A stretch of 64,000 bases of DNA from Anastrepha obliqua (Eukaryota > Arthropoda > Insecta > Diptera > Tephritidae), in NCBI RefSeq assembly GCF_027943255.1, contig NC_072893.1, forward strand, positions 63,086,001-63,150,000, written 5' to 3'. Made by a program: the position numbers and the translations under genes. The notes below the pieces were generated by a model, which was not told the DNA's origin, did not search any database, and worked only from the letters and a program-made list of their open reading frames with translations. This document shows, in pieces, positions 1 to 10,519 of the stretch; position 1 is the first letter of the stretch; the number at the start of each line of letters is the position of its first letter.

Positions 1-322
1 GAAATTATTGCCATTTCTCTTCATTATGATAATATTGGTATAATTCAATTACGTATAAAACAAAATATTAGCCAAATGACCGCCACGGCCTCGGCGGCAC
101 ACCTCCATCCGATGGTCCAAATTTTCCATGACGCTGAGGCATTGTTGAGGTTCTATGCCGTTAATGTGCCGAATTATCTCATTCTTTAGCTCTTGAACTG
201 TTGCTGGCTTATCGGCGTATACCGTTTCTTTCAAATAACCCCAAAGAAAGAAGTCCAATGGTGTCGTTGACGTTTAGGTGTGGTTCGCATTCAACATCGA
301 CCCTTGAAATTTAACCACCCTT
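1..322 (-). mobile_element. DD41D mariner-type deletion derivative, cut by the window edge
   Basis: The terminal inverted repeat (TIR) at 288-322 ends in CCACCCTT followed by TA, the expected target duplication. Reading on the minus strand, about 40 bp of 5' terminus joins directly to the transposase C-terminus at the STTPLDFFLWGY motif, so everything upstream of the third catalytic Asp is deleted. The other terminus lies before position 1. The same junction occurs in the MITE at 5707-5833. Confidence 0.75.
49..273 (-). pseudogene. C-terminal fragment of DD41D transposase
   Basis: The reading frame carries TPLDFFLWGY, which holds the third catalytic Asp of this IS630-Tc1-mariner lineage. It continues through VYADKPATVQEL and ends in GGHLANILFYT, the usual family C-terminus. 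The DNA-binding domains and the first two catalytic Asp residues are absent, so it cannot encode a functional transposase. The ATG-like start of the open stretch is not a real start. Confidence 0.8.
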
Positions 323-873
323 TACTTAATCGGGCGAATTTAACTCAAGAAAGGAGCTTAAATATTTTAGTGTGACGTATTTATGTAATGATTTAAAATT
401 TACTGCCCTTTTACTTTCAAAGGGAGGTGTATTTTTGCTGCTTTTTACTTCATTACCATAACTTCCTCTTAATTTTCCTATAATTAAAATTAACTTATTT
501 TAAAACTTGACGCGCTCAAAACTGACTTTAGAGCTATGCTTTAATTGGCATTTTTTCATAGAATTTTATGTCGAATCCTAATCTGCAGCAGTTGTAAGAA
601 ACGATGTCGAGAGAAATCGTTCCATACAAATTGGCTCACCCTAATGTGCATTTAATTAATTGATGTAATTCCCTCATTATCATAAACTATTTAATTATGC
701 AATAAAAATTATGCACGAGCATTATAATAAATGAAAAATTGAACTTTACTAACTAATCTATGAATTCAATAACTTTTTTAATATTAATTTATGTTGTGGA
801 TAAATTCGACTGGGACCACTCCCAGCACCGTATAACTAGCAATTTACATAATCTTCTATAGTTGCAATAAATA
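323..873. other. intergenic, nothing recognised
   Basis: AT-rich sequence with no supported gene, RNA or repeat. Confidence 0.5.
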
Positions 874-1243
874 CAGGATGCACCATCTTTCATGTCGGTA
901 CATTGAATAACTTTGAAAAAAAAAAACAACTGACTTGTATACGTGAGGTACTTTTATTTGGTTTGGTTATTTACAATTTATTAAAATTCTGTTTTGAATG
1001 CAATATCAATCAAGTGGCCACTTTTATTAGCAATCACAACTGCGATATTTTTCTGCGTTTGTCATCACCTTCTCAAGCATTTCGGGATTTATGGCGTCGA
1101 TTTAGGTTGTTTCGGTGTAAAGCGATACATGGTTTCATTGTACTGAATTGACGTATCGAAAACATGTACGTTGAAGTCGATCGGTTGGTAAATGACAAAG
1201 TTATTCAACGTTTACATACCGACATAAAAAATGGCGCACCCTG
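874..1243 (-). mobile_element. 370-bp MITE with a transposase-C-terminus relic
   Basis: It is flanked by TA (872-873 and 1244-1245). The left end begins CAGGATGCACCATCTTTCAT; the right end, reverse complemented, begins CAGGGTGCGCCATTTTTTAT. Both continue with GTCGGTA and a shared TTGAATAACTTTG block. The minus strand contains a broken stretch resembling EMLEKVMTNAEK followed by GHL-DIAF, the typical end of an IS630-Tc1-mariner transposase. This supports an internal-deletion origin. Confidence 0.65.
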
Positions 1244-1245
1244 TA

Positions 1246-1589
1246 TGTATGTATGTATTGATTCCGTCGGTTTTTGATAAATGCCAGCAGGGGTAAGCGT
1301 TGGCCGAAATAGGAGGCATATCTAATCTAAAATATGCAATTTATTTAATTTTATTCTCGGTCAAAGATATCAGTTGATGTGCCAAATTCTAATAATTTGT
1401 GGAATGTTTTGATTTTCTGCTTCTATTCGTGAAAACTCTACGATGAAGTTAAACTTCTTCCAAAATAACAAAGTTGTGACAACGGATTTTGGTAGAGAAG
1501 ACAAAAAATGGCCTGTCTCGGGATTTGAAAGTTTACATCTGAATTTATTTTGGGTGAGGGTGCCAAAGCTTCCACCCTTTTACTCATTA
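1246..1589. other. intergenic, nothing recognised
   Basis: No supported feature. Short open frames on both strands overlap each other and have no recognisable motif. Confidence 0.45.
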
Positions 1590-2889
1590 CCAGGACGTTC
1601 AATAATGTGTGTGACTGACACATAGATGGCGGCACTAGTACTAAATCAATATTTTTTCGAAAGTTGGCAACCTTTTTAGGCTTACTGTCAAAATCATATG
1701 TTAATTCGACCATTTGTTTACAAGTTACAGTGCTTTAAGTGACGCTACTTTTGAGTTTTAAAAAAAAATGAATTCAAAGCAATTCCGTGTGCTGATTTAT
1801 CATTGTTTTTTAATGGAAAAAAAAATACTGTTCAATGCCAGGAATGGCTTGAAAAACATTATTCGGACTCTGCTCCATCAAAAAGAAGCATTTGTTATTG
1901 GTATGCCGAATTCAAACGTGGTCGTACAGACACCGATGACATTCCATCTACTGGAAGGCCAAATGACGCTGTTATTCCGGAAAACGTTGAAAAAACACTG
2001 AAAATCATTATGTCCGACCGTAAAGTGAAAGTGAGGGAGATTGCTGACATTCTAAAGATATCAGCAGGCAGTGTACACACCATAATATACGAACATTTGG
2101 GTATGAAAAAGGTGTTTTCCAAATGGGTGCCGCGTTTGCTCACACCGGAGCAAAAACAACAACGAATCGATGATTCAAAGAGCTGTTTGGACAAGTTTAC
2201 GCGCAATAAGTCGGAGTTTTTGCATCGGTACATCACAATGGATGAAACATGGATCCACCATTTCACTCCAGAGTCAAATCGGCAATCTGCTGAGTGGCAT
2301 GCAGCCGGTGAAAGCCGCCCAAAGCGACCAAAGACGCAGCAGTCGGCTGACAAGATTATGGCGTCTGTATTTTGGGATGCGCATGGAATAATATTCATCG
2401 ACTATCTCCAGAAGGGGCAGACCATCAACAGCGACTATTATGTAGCGTTATTGGAGCGTTTGAAAGACGAAATCGCAAAGAAACGGTCTCATATGGCGAA
2501 GAAAAAAGTATTGTTCCACCAAGACAATGCACCGTGTCACAAATGAATGAAAACGATGGCAAAATTGAACGAATTGGGCTACGAATTGCTTCCCCATCCA
2601 CCGTATTCTCCAGATTTGGCCCCCAGCGACTACTGGCTCTTCGCAAACCTCAAAAAGATGCTCCGTGGTAAGAGATTTGGCTCAAATGATGAAGTAATCG
2701 CCGAAACTGAGGCCTATTTTGAAGGCAAAGAAAAATCGTTTTACAAAGGCGGTATCGAAAGATTGGAAAAGCGTTGGAATGATTGTATCTTCCTAAAAGG
2801 GGACTATGTTGATGAATAAAAACGAACTTTGGCAAAAAAATGTGTTTTAATTAATTAGTCACACACATTATTGAACGAAGTTTTTATGG
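1590..2889 (+). mobile_element. irritans-subfamily mariner, near full length
   Basis: About 1300 bp between TA dinucleotides (1588-1589 and 2890-2891). The inner part of the TIRs matches (CGTTCAATAATGTGTGTGAC on both ends). The outermost left end is a few bases shorter than the right, suggesting a small terminal deletion. The length and complete DDD triad make this the best preserved transposon in the window. Confidence 0.85.
1768..2819 (+). pseudogene. mariner transposase (irritans subfamily), one frameshift and one stop
   Basis: The protein starts MNSKQFRVLIYHCF at the ATG at 1768. It shifts frame once in the T-rich and A-rich runs near 1803-1815, then runs to 2546, where a TGA interrupts just after HQDNAPCHK. 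It resumes at 2547 and ends in GDYVDE at 2819. Total length is about 350 residues, normal for mariner. The catalytic triad is visible: MDETW, HQDNAPCH and SPDLAPSDYW (DD34D). The WVPRLLTPEQK linker and YSPDLAP motif are typical of the irritans group. With only two lesions the copy is recent or young in decay but cannot be autonomous. Confidence 0.9.
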
Positions 2890-3081
2890 TAAATCGGCAT
2901 AGGAAACCGTGTGACCCTTAAATTCCACATAGATATGTTTATGATATATTCAGCAGGCCAAATGACAAAAAAAAAAATGTTTTTAATATTTACTCTCCCA
3001 CTTCTCAATAGATGGGTATTTCTTCTTTCTTTTGTGCGAATGACCTACAAATACTACTACTACAAAAAATATACAGGGATA

Positions 3082-3638
3082 TACCCTATGATCAAAAATT
3101 ACCGGGAAGGTGATGTTGACTGTTTTCTTCGATTTTACCAATGAGTACCTTTCATCGGGCCAGACAGTCAATAAAGAATATTATTTATCCGTTTTGAAGC
3201 GTTTGAGAGATGCTGTATTGTGAAAACGGCCGGAAATGTGGGCACACAATTTTTGGATTTTGCATGATGATAACGCGCCATCGCGCCGAGTCCAAATTGT
3301 GCTGGATTATTTTACCAAATACCAAGTAAATACCATCGTGCACGCACCGTATTCACTTGATGTGGCCCCGTGCGGCTTCTTCTTGTTTCCCAAGTTGAAA
3401 TCACCACTTGTGGAAGGAGATTTGAGTCGATAGAGGAGATAAAAGAGAATGCGACGAAGAAGCTGAAGGCCATCCCTTCGTCGACCTGCCAGGCGTGCAT
3501 AGATGACTAGGTTAAACCTTGGCACATGTCTGTTACTTCAGACGGGTCATATTTTGAAGGAGATAAAATAAATTTGCCTAAAATTTAACTCTGTTTTGTT
3601 TTATTTAAACATTCCCGGTACTTTCTGATCAAAGGGTA
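3082..3638 (+). mobile_element. internally deleted mariner (557 bp)
   Basis: TIRs begin TACCCTATGATCAAAAATTA at the left; the right end reverse complemented begins TACCCTTTGATCAGAAAGTA. Both are followed by CCGGGAA and flanked by TA (3080-3081 and 3639-3640). Only the C-terminal half of a transposase is retained, so this is an internal-deletion derivative. Confidence 0.85.
3109..3572 (+). pseudogene. mariner transposase C-terminal half, inactivated
   Basis: Reading the plus strand gives a stretch ending in VFFDF, then YLSSGQTVNKEYYL, a stop near 3222, then LHDDNAPSRR and YSLDVAPCGFFLFPKL. Further stops and a frame change follow before the WHMS-like end. The third catalytic position reads APCG where mariners have APxD, so the catalytic Asp is lost. 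The first catalytic block and the helix-turn-helix region are deleted. Confidence 0.8.
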
Positions 3639-3640
3639 TA

Positions 3641-5289
3641 TTAAAATATACCACAAAATATTTATCATAAAATTCTACAACAAGCCTATTAAGGCCCAAA
3701 AATTCAACTTAAACGCCAACTTCCAATTTCAGTTTGAGGAAAGAATAACAGAAACAGAGTTTTACACCTAATAAACATATCATACCCCCAATTTTTACTC
3801 AATTTTAAGCTACTTTTATAAAAATATTAATTTCCATAAGATAGGGAGGCATTTCATCTCCCATACAAAAATGCGGCTAACCTTTGGAACCGGTTATGCT
3901 AAAGTACTGGAATTTTCTACCGTTGTAAGTTCTCGGAATTTTTCAACAAAACGAAAACATCAGATTTATAAGTATTGAACATATATTATTGTATTGTATA
4001 TATATGTATTGTACATATATATTATATGTATTGTACAACTATTATATTCATATCAATTTTATAATCTTCAAAGTAATTTCATTGTAACCAATACAAATAT
4101 TCAACCACTTCTTCAAAATACTTTTCACAGGCTGATTTCCAGGCAAATCTATTAAAGGTAGCATCGGTAGATCAGCTGTTTGTTTTTTTTTTCTTTCATC
4201 ATGTACATACTGCTATCAATATAAAATGAAATGACGAAAAACCCCTCCATTCGCACCATCGTCGTATGCTTCGAGCTCCAACTTCACGTCAGCTGTGCAA
4301 CATAGCTCGTCCTTTCTACTTTTTTTGTGCTGACATTTCTGTTTCTGACGTTGTTGTTGGTCTAGTGCCACCACCTTTAATTCATGTGCTTTGTCTGATT
4401 TTACATACGCCTTCAGCCTCTTCTACGACTAACAATTCTCTTCCATAAGCGCAATTATCCCAATACGCTTGCTGCGAAGTGACTCCTTGAGTTGAGGGAA
4501 TACAAAAAAGTAAGACGTAGGCTTTCTAAAATTTCTATCAAGAGTCTAGAGAGATATGTGAGCCAGTGCATTGCCGTGATGAAAAAAAACATTTGTTTCT
4601 GCACAATTCTGGCCTCTTATTAATACCTTCTACCTCAAAGTTCACATAAATATCTTTATTTATTCTTCCAACTGGCAGAAAAAAATCATAGTGGATCACA
4701 TCAAGGCTAACAAAGAAAACAGTAGGTCAAATGTGAACTGTGGATTGAGTTTCTAATTTTTGTTTTTTCTTTTTTGTGTTTTTTGTTTTTGCATTTTTTT
4801 TTTTTTACCTCGTTTGAGAAACGCTATTCCAACGATTGTTGCTTCGTATTTATGATCGTATATCTCGTAATCGGTCTTCGATAATAGTTAGTATAAAGAA
4901 AGCAAGAAAGCGACAGCAGAGCGTTGCTATTTGTACGAAAAATGCCAGCCTCTCAATACAAGCCGCACTTCAAAGCGTTCATAGCCACAGCCATCGGACA
5001 TAAATTATGCCACATAATGCTCTGCATCGCTCCGAGCGAGGCAACAAATCAGCTGTCATCTTAACTGATTATCTCAACTTCAAATTTTCCTAACTATTGA
5101 GAGATGGTCTTCTGTCAGTGTGCCGCTTTCGATTTTACAGATTCAATGAACTTAAGTTTTGTACCCTTTTATGCAGATTTCACTTTAGAAAACGGAAACT
5201 GATTTCACTTTGGGAAGTCTCACAAGAATAGGTGAAAACCCGGATAGTCTAACACTGTGTTGCTGTACTAAATTCGAAACTTCATAACA
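3641..5289. other. intergenic, nothing recognised
   Basis: AT-rich sequence with a T-rich low-complexity stretch (about 4757-4806) and short TA-rich runs (3980-4040). A 60-codon open frame at 4266-4448 has no motif or supporting context. Confidence 0.5.
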
Positions 5290-5384
5290 GTAATACGGAA
5301 TGAGCCGACCAACAGGCGGAAAAAACATAATTCTTCAAAGTGCCTTTTTCAATCGGTAATTTAAAGCAAGTCAAGGATGAAGAA

Positions 5385-5840
5385 GCGGCCGCCGTAGCCG
5401 AATGGGTTGGTGCGAAACTACCATTCGGAATTCGGAGAGAGCGTAGGTTCGAATCTCCATGAAACACCAAAATGAAGAAAAAGTTTTTCCTAATAGCGGC
5501 CGCCCATCGGCAGGCAATGGCAAACCTCCAAGTGTATTTCTGCCATGAAAAAGCTCCTCATAAAAAATATCAACCGTTCGGAGTCGGCTTGAAACTGTAG
5601 ATCTCTCCATTTGTGGAAAAATATCAAGGCGAACCCCACAAATAGGAGGAGGAGCTCGGTCAAACACCCAAAAAGGATGTAAGCGCCAATTATATATGTA
5701 TATATAAAGGGTGGTTAAGTTTCAAGGGCCGATGTTGATTTTCAAATAACCCCAAAGAAAGAAGCCCAACGGTGTCGTTGACGTTTAGGTGTGGTTCACA
5801 TTCAGCATCGGCCCTTGAAATTTAACCACCCTTTATATAT
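5385..5840 (+). mobile_element. tRNA-derived SINE, interrupted by a MITE
   Basis: The head is tRNA-like: A-box TAGCCGAATGGGTTGG and B-box GGTTCGAATCT separated by a long variable-arm-like segment. The body is shared with the other copies (GGCAATGGCAAACCTCC, CTGCCATGAAAAAGCTCC and GTCGGCTTGAAACTGTAG blocks) and the tail is TATA-rich. It is bounded by a 12-bp target duplication, AAGGATGAAGAA at 5373-5384 and AAGGATAAAGAA at 5841-5852. The MITE at 5707-5833 sits in its TA-rich tail. Confidence 0.85.
5707..5833. mobile_element. 127-bp MITE derived from a DD41D mariner
   Basis: Near-perfect TIRs of about 32 bp begin AAGGGTGGTTAAGTTTCAAG and continue GGCCGATG; TA lies on both sides. The core, including the CCCCAAAGAAAGAAG block and the GTCGTTGACG junction, matches 229-322 of this window. 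It is therefore a shorter derivative of the same deleted element. Confidence 0.85.
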
Positions 5841-5980
5841 AAGGATAAAGAAGCAAAGCGAAGGGGTCTGGAGGTGAACGAGAATAAGACGAAGTATCTC
5901 CTGCCAACAAATAAGCAGTCGATACACTCGGTATGATTGTGAAGTATAGGGTGATCAATCATGAGGTGCTTTTTTCAATA

Positions 5981-6314
5981 AATAAAAAAAAAATAAATAA
6001 TTGGCGCGTACACTTCTGTTAGGTGTTTGGCCGAGCTCCTCCTCCTATTTGTGGTGTGCGTCTTGGTGTTGTTCCACAAATGGAGGGACCTACAGTTTCA
6101 AGCCGGCTCCGAACGGCAGATATTTTTATGAGGAGCTTTTTCATGGCAGAAATACACTCGGAGGTTTGCCATTGCCTGCCGAGGGGCGACCGCTATTAGA
6201 AAAATGTTTTTATTAATTTTGCTTTCACCGAGATTCGAACCAACGACCTCTCAGTGAATTCCGAATGGTGATCACGCACCAACCCATTCGGCTACGGCGG
6301 CCCATTCGGCTGCG
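5981..6314 (-). mobile_element. tRNA-derived SINE inserted in a mariner
   Basis: Full-length minus-strand copy: the tRNA-like head lies at about 6225-6303 and the A/T-rich tail at 5981-6000. It is bounded by a perfect 13-bp target duplication GCTTTTTTCAATA (5968-5980 and 6315-6327). The extra CATTCGGCTGCGGC beyond the head looks like a short partial head duplication. Confidence 0.88.
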
Positions 6315-6401
6315 GCTTTTTTCAATAGTTAAAAAAAAAAACAGAAATGTAAATTATGTTCAAAACCTTTATTTATCATTTGAAAGGACATTCTTTGACA
6401 T

Positions 6402-6701
6402 TTACTTTTTGAATATGACTTCATTCAAATGTTGGCCGCAACTACGCTTAAGGTGGTCCATTCTGAAGGTCCAATTTTCAATCACTCGTTCGAGCATTTC
6501 GACTGGTATGTCGTGAATAACACGCGTAATGTTGGCTTCCAGAGCTTCAATCGTAGCTGGTTTATCAGCATAGACCTTGGACTTCACGAATCCCCAAAGA
6601 AAAAAGTCCAAAGGTGTGATATCACAAGATCTTGGTGGCCAACTCACAGGTCCTAAACGTGAAATCAGCTGCTCTCCGAAATGACTTCTCAATAAAGTCA
6701 T
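6402..6701 (-). pseudogene. DD41D transposase C-terminal fragment
   Basis: The frame reads LLRSHFGEQLISRLGPVSWP, then PRSCDITPLDFFLWGFVKSK, YADKPATIEAL and finally HLNEVIFKK. This covers the spacer after the second Asp and the third catalytic Asp (TPLD). The second Asp region upstream is frameshifted at about 6735. The first Asp domain is deleted. Confidence 0.85.
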
Positions 6702-6915
6702 TGTTTCACGAGCTGTATGGCAAGTGGCTTGTCACAGAACGCTGATTTTCATAATACAGTTGAACAATTTGTAGACGTTGTTGCGGTGTGAGTCTTTCCA
6801 TGAGGAAATGCCAAACGCTGTTCAACAAATCCACGATGACAGTTTGCCACAACTCGCGCGCGATCTGTAAAAAAAACGCAAATGAAAAAAACTCCTCTTA
6901 ATTGATCACCCTATA

Positions 6916-8070
6916 GTAAGAAACTTCGCTTATTGAGGCACCAGCATTAACAACGGAGATTCTCTCTTGTAAACTTGAGACCAAGTAGGCAATTGAGTAG
7001 TAAAGTTCCCAATCAACAGATAAAAATAATACTTTATAAGTCTAAGATTATTTATGAAACCATTCATTCATTTCCTGATTTCCTCGTTAATTTCCTGAAG
7101 ATTTAAAAATTTATTTGTAAAAGTGACATTCAATCATTTTCTAACCACACTTCTTACCTTTTTTGGTTTTAAATTCACCAGAAGCGGATCAGTTCGGTTC
7201 AACTAGATTTCTCTACAGGTAATGAACCTGTAAAAGATATTAAAAAAAAAATTAAAAAATGTGTTGTATTTAAAACTAATAAGACAATCATATACCAAAT
7301 TTATATGTATGTACATACAAATATTGTGTATAATGATTTTGCACAAATAAAGTTAATTATCTTTACCTCCGCCCCACTGAGTTTGCATAAAAATATGCTC
7401 GGCGCTGCCCGATTTTAGCCCCTTCCATACTTGCTAAAGGTAACAATTATTTAAGTTTTTATTATACGTTTTAGATCAAACTTTCGTAAACTTCAACGCT
7501 AATGTCTGTTCGTCGTTGAGTGATCAACACTCATAGCTGCTCATTTTAGGCGAAACCAATAAAGCCATTTAGGCGCCACTGATTGCTTCCTTATTTCGAT
7601 TTTCTATTTTGTCTTCTTTGTTGTTTTTCCGATTGTTTAACTACTTCTGCTTCACACAAAAATTTATCACAGCCAAATTGCAGCTTAATCATATCAGTAA
7701 CTCATTCTCAAGTATTGTATTTGTTTGAATGTTTATTTAACCGAACGCGTCAACAAATAATTATGGCAACAATGTTTTTATAAGCGAACGGCCAAAATTG
7801 ATTGTTCAATAGAAATCGAGTGTGATATCGACATTCGAACACTTTATAAAGTTTCAATGTGGTAATGAATTATTTTACTCAATGCGGTTTTTTTTATAAG
7901 GAAAGCATACAGCTAGTGTGACGAATTTTCAATAACTTATAAAATAGAAGAAACTTCTAAGAATTCATATCTCAATATTAGTTGTAGATCAAGTCAAATG
8001 CTCTACAACGTACTTTTTTAAATTATTTCGTGAATGAAATCAAAATTTCGCGCGGTTACTTTTTTCTATT
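6916..8070. other. intergenic, nothing recognised
   Basis: No gene supported. The 66-codon frame at 7583-7783 is Leu/Cys/Phe-rich in its first 20 residues but has no promoter or family signature. Confidence 0.45.
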
Positions 8071-8800
8071 TTAAGGGGTTGGGTGGGTTTGAAAATTTCA
8101 AAAAATCGATTTTTTTTGTCTTATTAAATAGTATAATATGTTTAAAATATTCTCCTAAAATTTCAAATTGATCCGAGTAAAATTCTACGAGATAGACCCT
8201 TCAGAAGTTCCGCCCATCAGGCCATGTCAGTGCAGCGTTTCGCAGGTATACGCGTTTATCTCAAAACTCGATTTTTTAAGTCGGTGGACACGATTTCTCG
8301 AAAAGTTATGAAGCAATTTTGTTCAAATTTTGCACACATCTTTGGAATAACATAGTCAAGTTATTGAACGAAGGATTTTTTTTTTTTTTATTACAACTAA
8401 TTTTTTCGAGCCAACACGTGACGAAAATTTGTCCAAAAAATGTGTTTTTTTGTTCAAAGTCTGTCAAAAATTCAAATTAAATTGTTTTTTTTTTCCTTCG
8501 TCCAGTAACGAGATTTATCCATATACTAACGAAATATTTTTGGTTTTTTGATTTTAGATGAACCAATAATGAGTTATGCTGTCCACGGCAAGAGCATTTT
8601 TTTGTGAGACGTTAAGGGAGATGAGGTACCAACGGCTGAGTTTTCGGAATTTTTATATAAAAAATTTCACCAAATACTGTTTAAATATGTATCTTTGATA
8701 TGCTGAATTGTTTAAATAAAATATATGATTGTATATATTGAAAAAAAAAATAGTAAAAATACCCTTTTTTTGAACCTCTGTAACCCACCTAACCCCTTAA
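8071..8800. mobile_element. TTAA-flanked nonautonomous element, copy 1
   Basis: TTAA occurs at both ends (8071-8074 and 8797-8800). The TIRs read GGGGTTGGGTGGGTTT and, on the reverse strand of the right end, GGGGTTAGGTGGGTTA. No coding capacity is seen in its 730 bp. Size, TTAA ends and an internal block resembling AAATTTCAAATTGATCCGAG are shared with 26454-27187 and 55570-56316. TTAA duplications are typical of piggyBac-type transposition, but no transposase is present to confirm this. Confidence 0.65.
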
Positions 8801-9668
8801 AGGCAATTTCATAAATCCAGATGAGTAGAGTCCGCATGCCAGCTGGTAAAGACTTTACCGGCTCATTTTCACAAACTTTCCCATAAACGCATCTGCTCTA
8901 CCTTTTCTTCTTGGTTGTAGTGACACCGAAGAATGTATCGAATTTTCTTACTACATAAAACTGAACCAATCCCTACTGGGTCGTACGTACAAAATGTTAT
9001 TAGAAATGGTTTTTATCAGTTTTTTTTTTTTTTTTTTTGCAATCAGTCGGTCAATTATTTGATCTTTTATAGCCAAAGTCATTACCGGATCCTAGTCTAA
9101 TATTCGGTTGGTCGCTATTTATTATTGCTACTATTTTTATTTTTTTGTTGTATTTTGTTTTGCAACTTAATCAAAAAATCGATATGCATGTTGTATAATT
9201 ACAAAAACAATAATACAAAAAAAATCTTCGTATCCCATACCTTTATAAGTATCCATTACTGAGCGCTGTAATTGCAAAAAAGAATAACAAAAAACACAAA
9301 TAACTTTAATGAACCTTAGCATTCTCACAGTCAATCGAAGACGCATTCGAATGGCTGGCTGATGAATGACGCTTATAAGACCATTGCCAATTAAATAATT
9401 AAACAACAAAAATTACTGGCGCAGCTAGTAAGTTGTTAACAGCATCTTGCCGCTGCAGACCAATCACTAATTCTACCTGTCAGCTGTAAGAAAAATATGT
9501 TTACTAAAAATATTAAGAAATCAATGGATGCTGCTCAGTAGCTTTTTATTTGCGGCTTAGAACGGTGCGGAATTTACAGAAATGCGGTAGAACTTAGAAC
9601 AGTGCGAAATTTGCATAAACACAATAATAGAAATCGATTGAAGAAAGATAGAAAACAACTATTGGGAA
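8801..9668. other. upstream region of CAP gene 1
   Basis: No gene recognised. It contains poly-T runs (9020-9037) and presumably the promoter of the gene at 9669. No convincing TATA box is seen within 100 bp of the start codon. Confidence 0.4.
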
Positions 9669-10399
9669 ATGTTTTTCAGCAAGTTTTTGTTTTGTGCTCT
9701 CGTAGCGGCATTAATCGCACACCGGGAAACGACCGCGTCAACAGCGGCTGTGAAAGTGGATAGGGCTATAAAGGCAACAAAAACAATGCCTATAATAGCA
9801 ACAAGCAAAGAAAGCACTGTCAATAACACAATCGGCATAAGCGCCACCATCAGCAATGTTAGCACCACTCCAATTGCACCCACAGCCACAACAATAGCAC
9901 CCGATGTCAACGCCGACAATATCTATTGTGCGCCTTCACTCTGTGAACTCTACAATGGCAGTCATGTGTTGCAAGTGCCGCACATCGCTTGCAACAACAA
10001 TAATACCTTTGGGCCCACCTGTGGCGCTAAACCGCATCTACTCTATATGAGCCAGCGAAGGCGTCAATTTATTTTAGATATGCATAATCTGGCTCGTGCG
10101 CGTATCGCCTCCGGCCAGTTGGAGGGTTATCGCGCCGCAGCTCACATGCCAATGCTCAAGTGGGACGATGAATTGGAGTATCTGGCTACGCTGCATGCTA
10201 AACGGTGTCAATTTGGACATGATCAATGCCGCAATACGCCACGCTATCAATATAGTGGTCAGAATATTGGTTACTTTTGGATTGGTCGGGAGTTTAAGTC
10301 GCATGTCAAGCGTATAAAATCGTTTATACTGAATTGGTTTCGCGAGTATCGAGATGCTAATCAAACATTCATTGACAAATACACACCGCATCCAGACGG
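9669..10399 (+). CDS. secreted CAP-superfamily (antigen 5-like) protein, exon 1
   Basis: Exon 1 encodes residues 1-243 and two bases of codon 244. A signal peptide (MFFSKFLFCALVAALIA) is followed by a Thr/Ser/Ala-rich linker to about residue 84. The antigen 5 N-terminal Cys region follows (YCAPSLCELY, then HIACNNNN), and then the CAP domain. H139-N140 in DMHNLARARIASG, WDDELEYLA, CRNTPRYQYSGQNIGYF (G197-Q198-N199) and a Trp in FILNWFREY are recognisable CAP signatures. The exon ends PDG at donor GG|GTGAGT. The start is the only ATG that gives a signal peptide. CAP proteins of this class are extracellular; the exact role is not predictable. The mucin-like N-terminal linker is unusually long for the family. 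The 23.4-kb gene is a clear relative. Confidence 0.9.
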
Positions 10400-10519
10400 G
10401 TGAGTTTCAACTAGAAGCCAATGAAATTGTGAAAAAATATGTTTGAATGAGTCTTCACAAAAAAGTGCCTATTTTCGTACCTCGATTTTTGAAACTTGTG
10501 TTTAGCCAAATATTTGAGC
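10400..10519 (+). other. start of CAP gene 1 intron (phase 2)
   Basis: The intron runs 10400-14519 (4120 bp), with donor GTGAGT at 10400 and acceptor TTTTATTTTCAG ending at 14519. It splits a Gly codon (GG|C), so the join reads PDG-KKIGHF without a frame change. Confidence 0.85.

Larger units (their letters stand above)
5290..5936 (+). pseudogene. reverse-transcriptase-like LINE remnant split by insertions
   Basis: Joining 5290-5384 with 5853-5936 across the SINE gives a frame that reads RRGLEVNENKTKYLL. This resembles the L-x-x-N-x-x-K-T-x-Y/x-M segment that follows the YADD box in non-LTR reverse transcriptases. The fragment is short and its family is uncertain. It ends where the mariner at 5947 is inserted. 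Confidence 0.45.
5947..6913 (-). mobile_element. DD41D mariner deletion derivative carrying a SINE
   Basis: TIRs begin TAGGGTGATCAATCATGAGG at the left and, reverse complemented, TAGGGTGATCAATTAAGAGG at the right, each beside TA. Without the SINE the element is about 620 bp. On the minus strand the transposase N-terminus (MERLTPQQRLQIVQLYYEN) joins almost directly to the second-Asp region, so the middle of the gene is missing. Confidence 0.85.

Noticed and set aside
903..1151. 82-codon open frame as a small gene
   Set aside because: It lies wholly inside a TA-flanked MITE and opposes a transposase relic; no signal peptide or motif.
6001..6216. 71-codon open frame
   Set aside because: It is within a minus-strand SINE; similar frames appear in other SINE copies.
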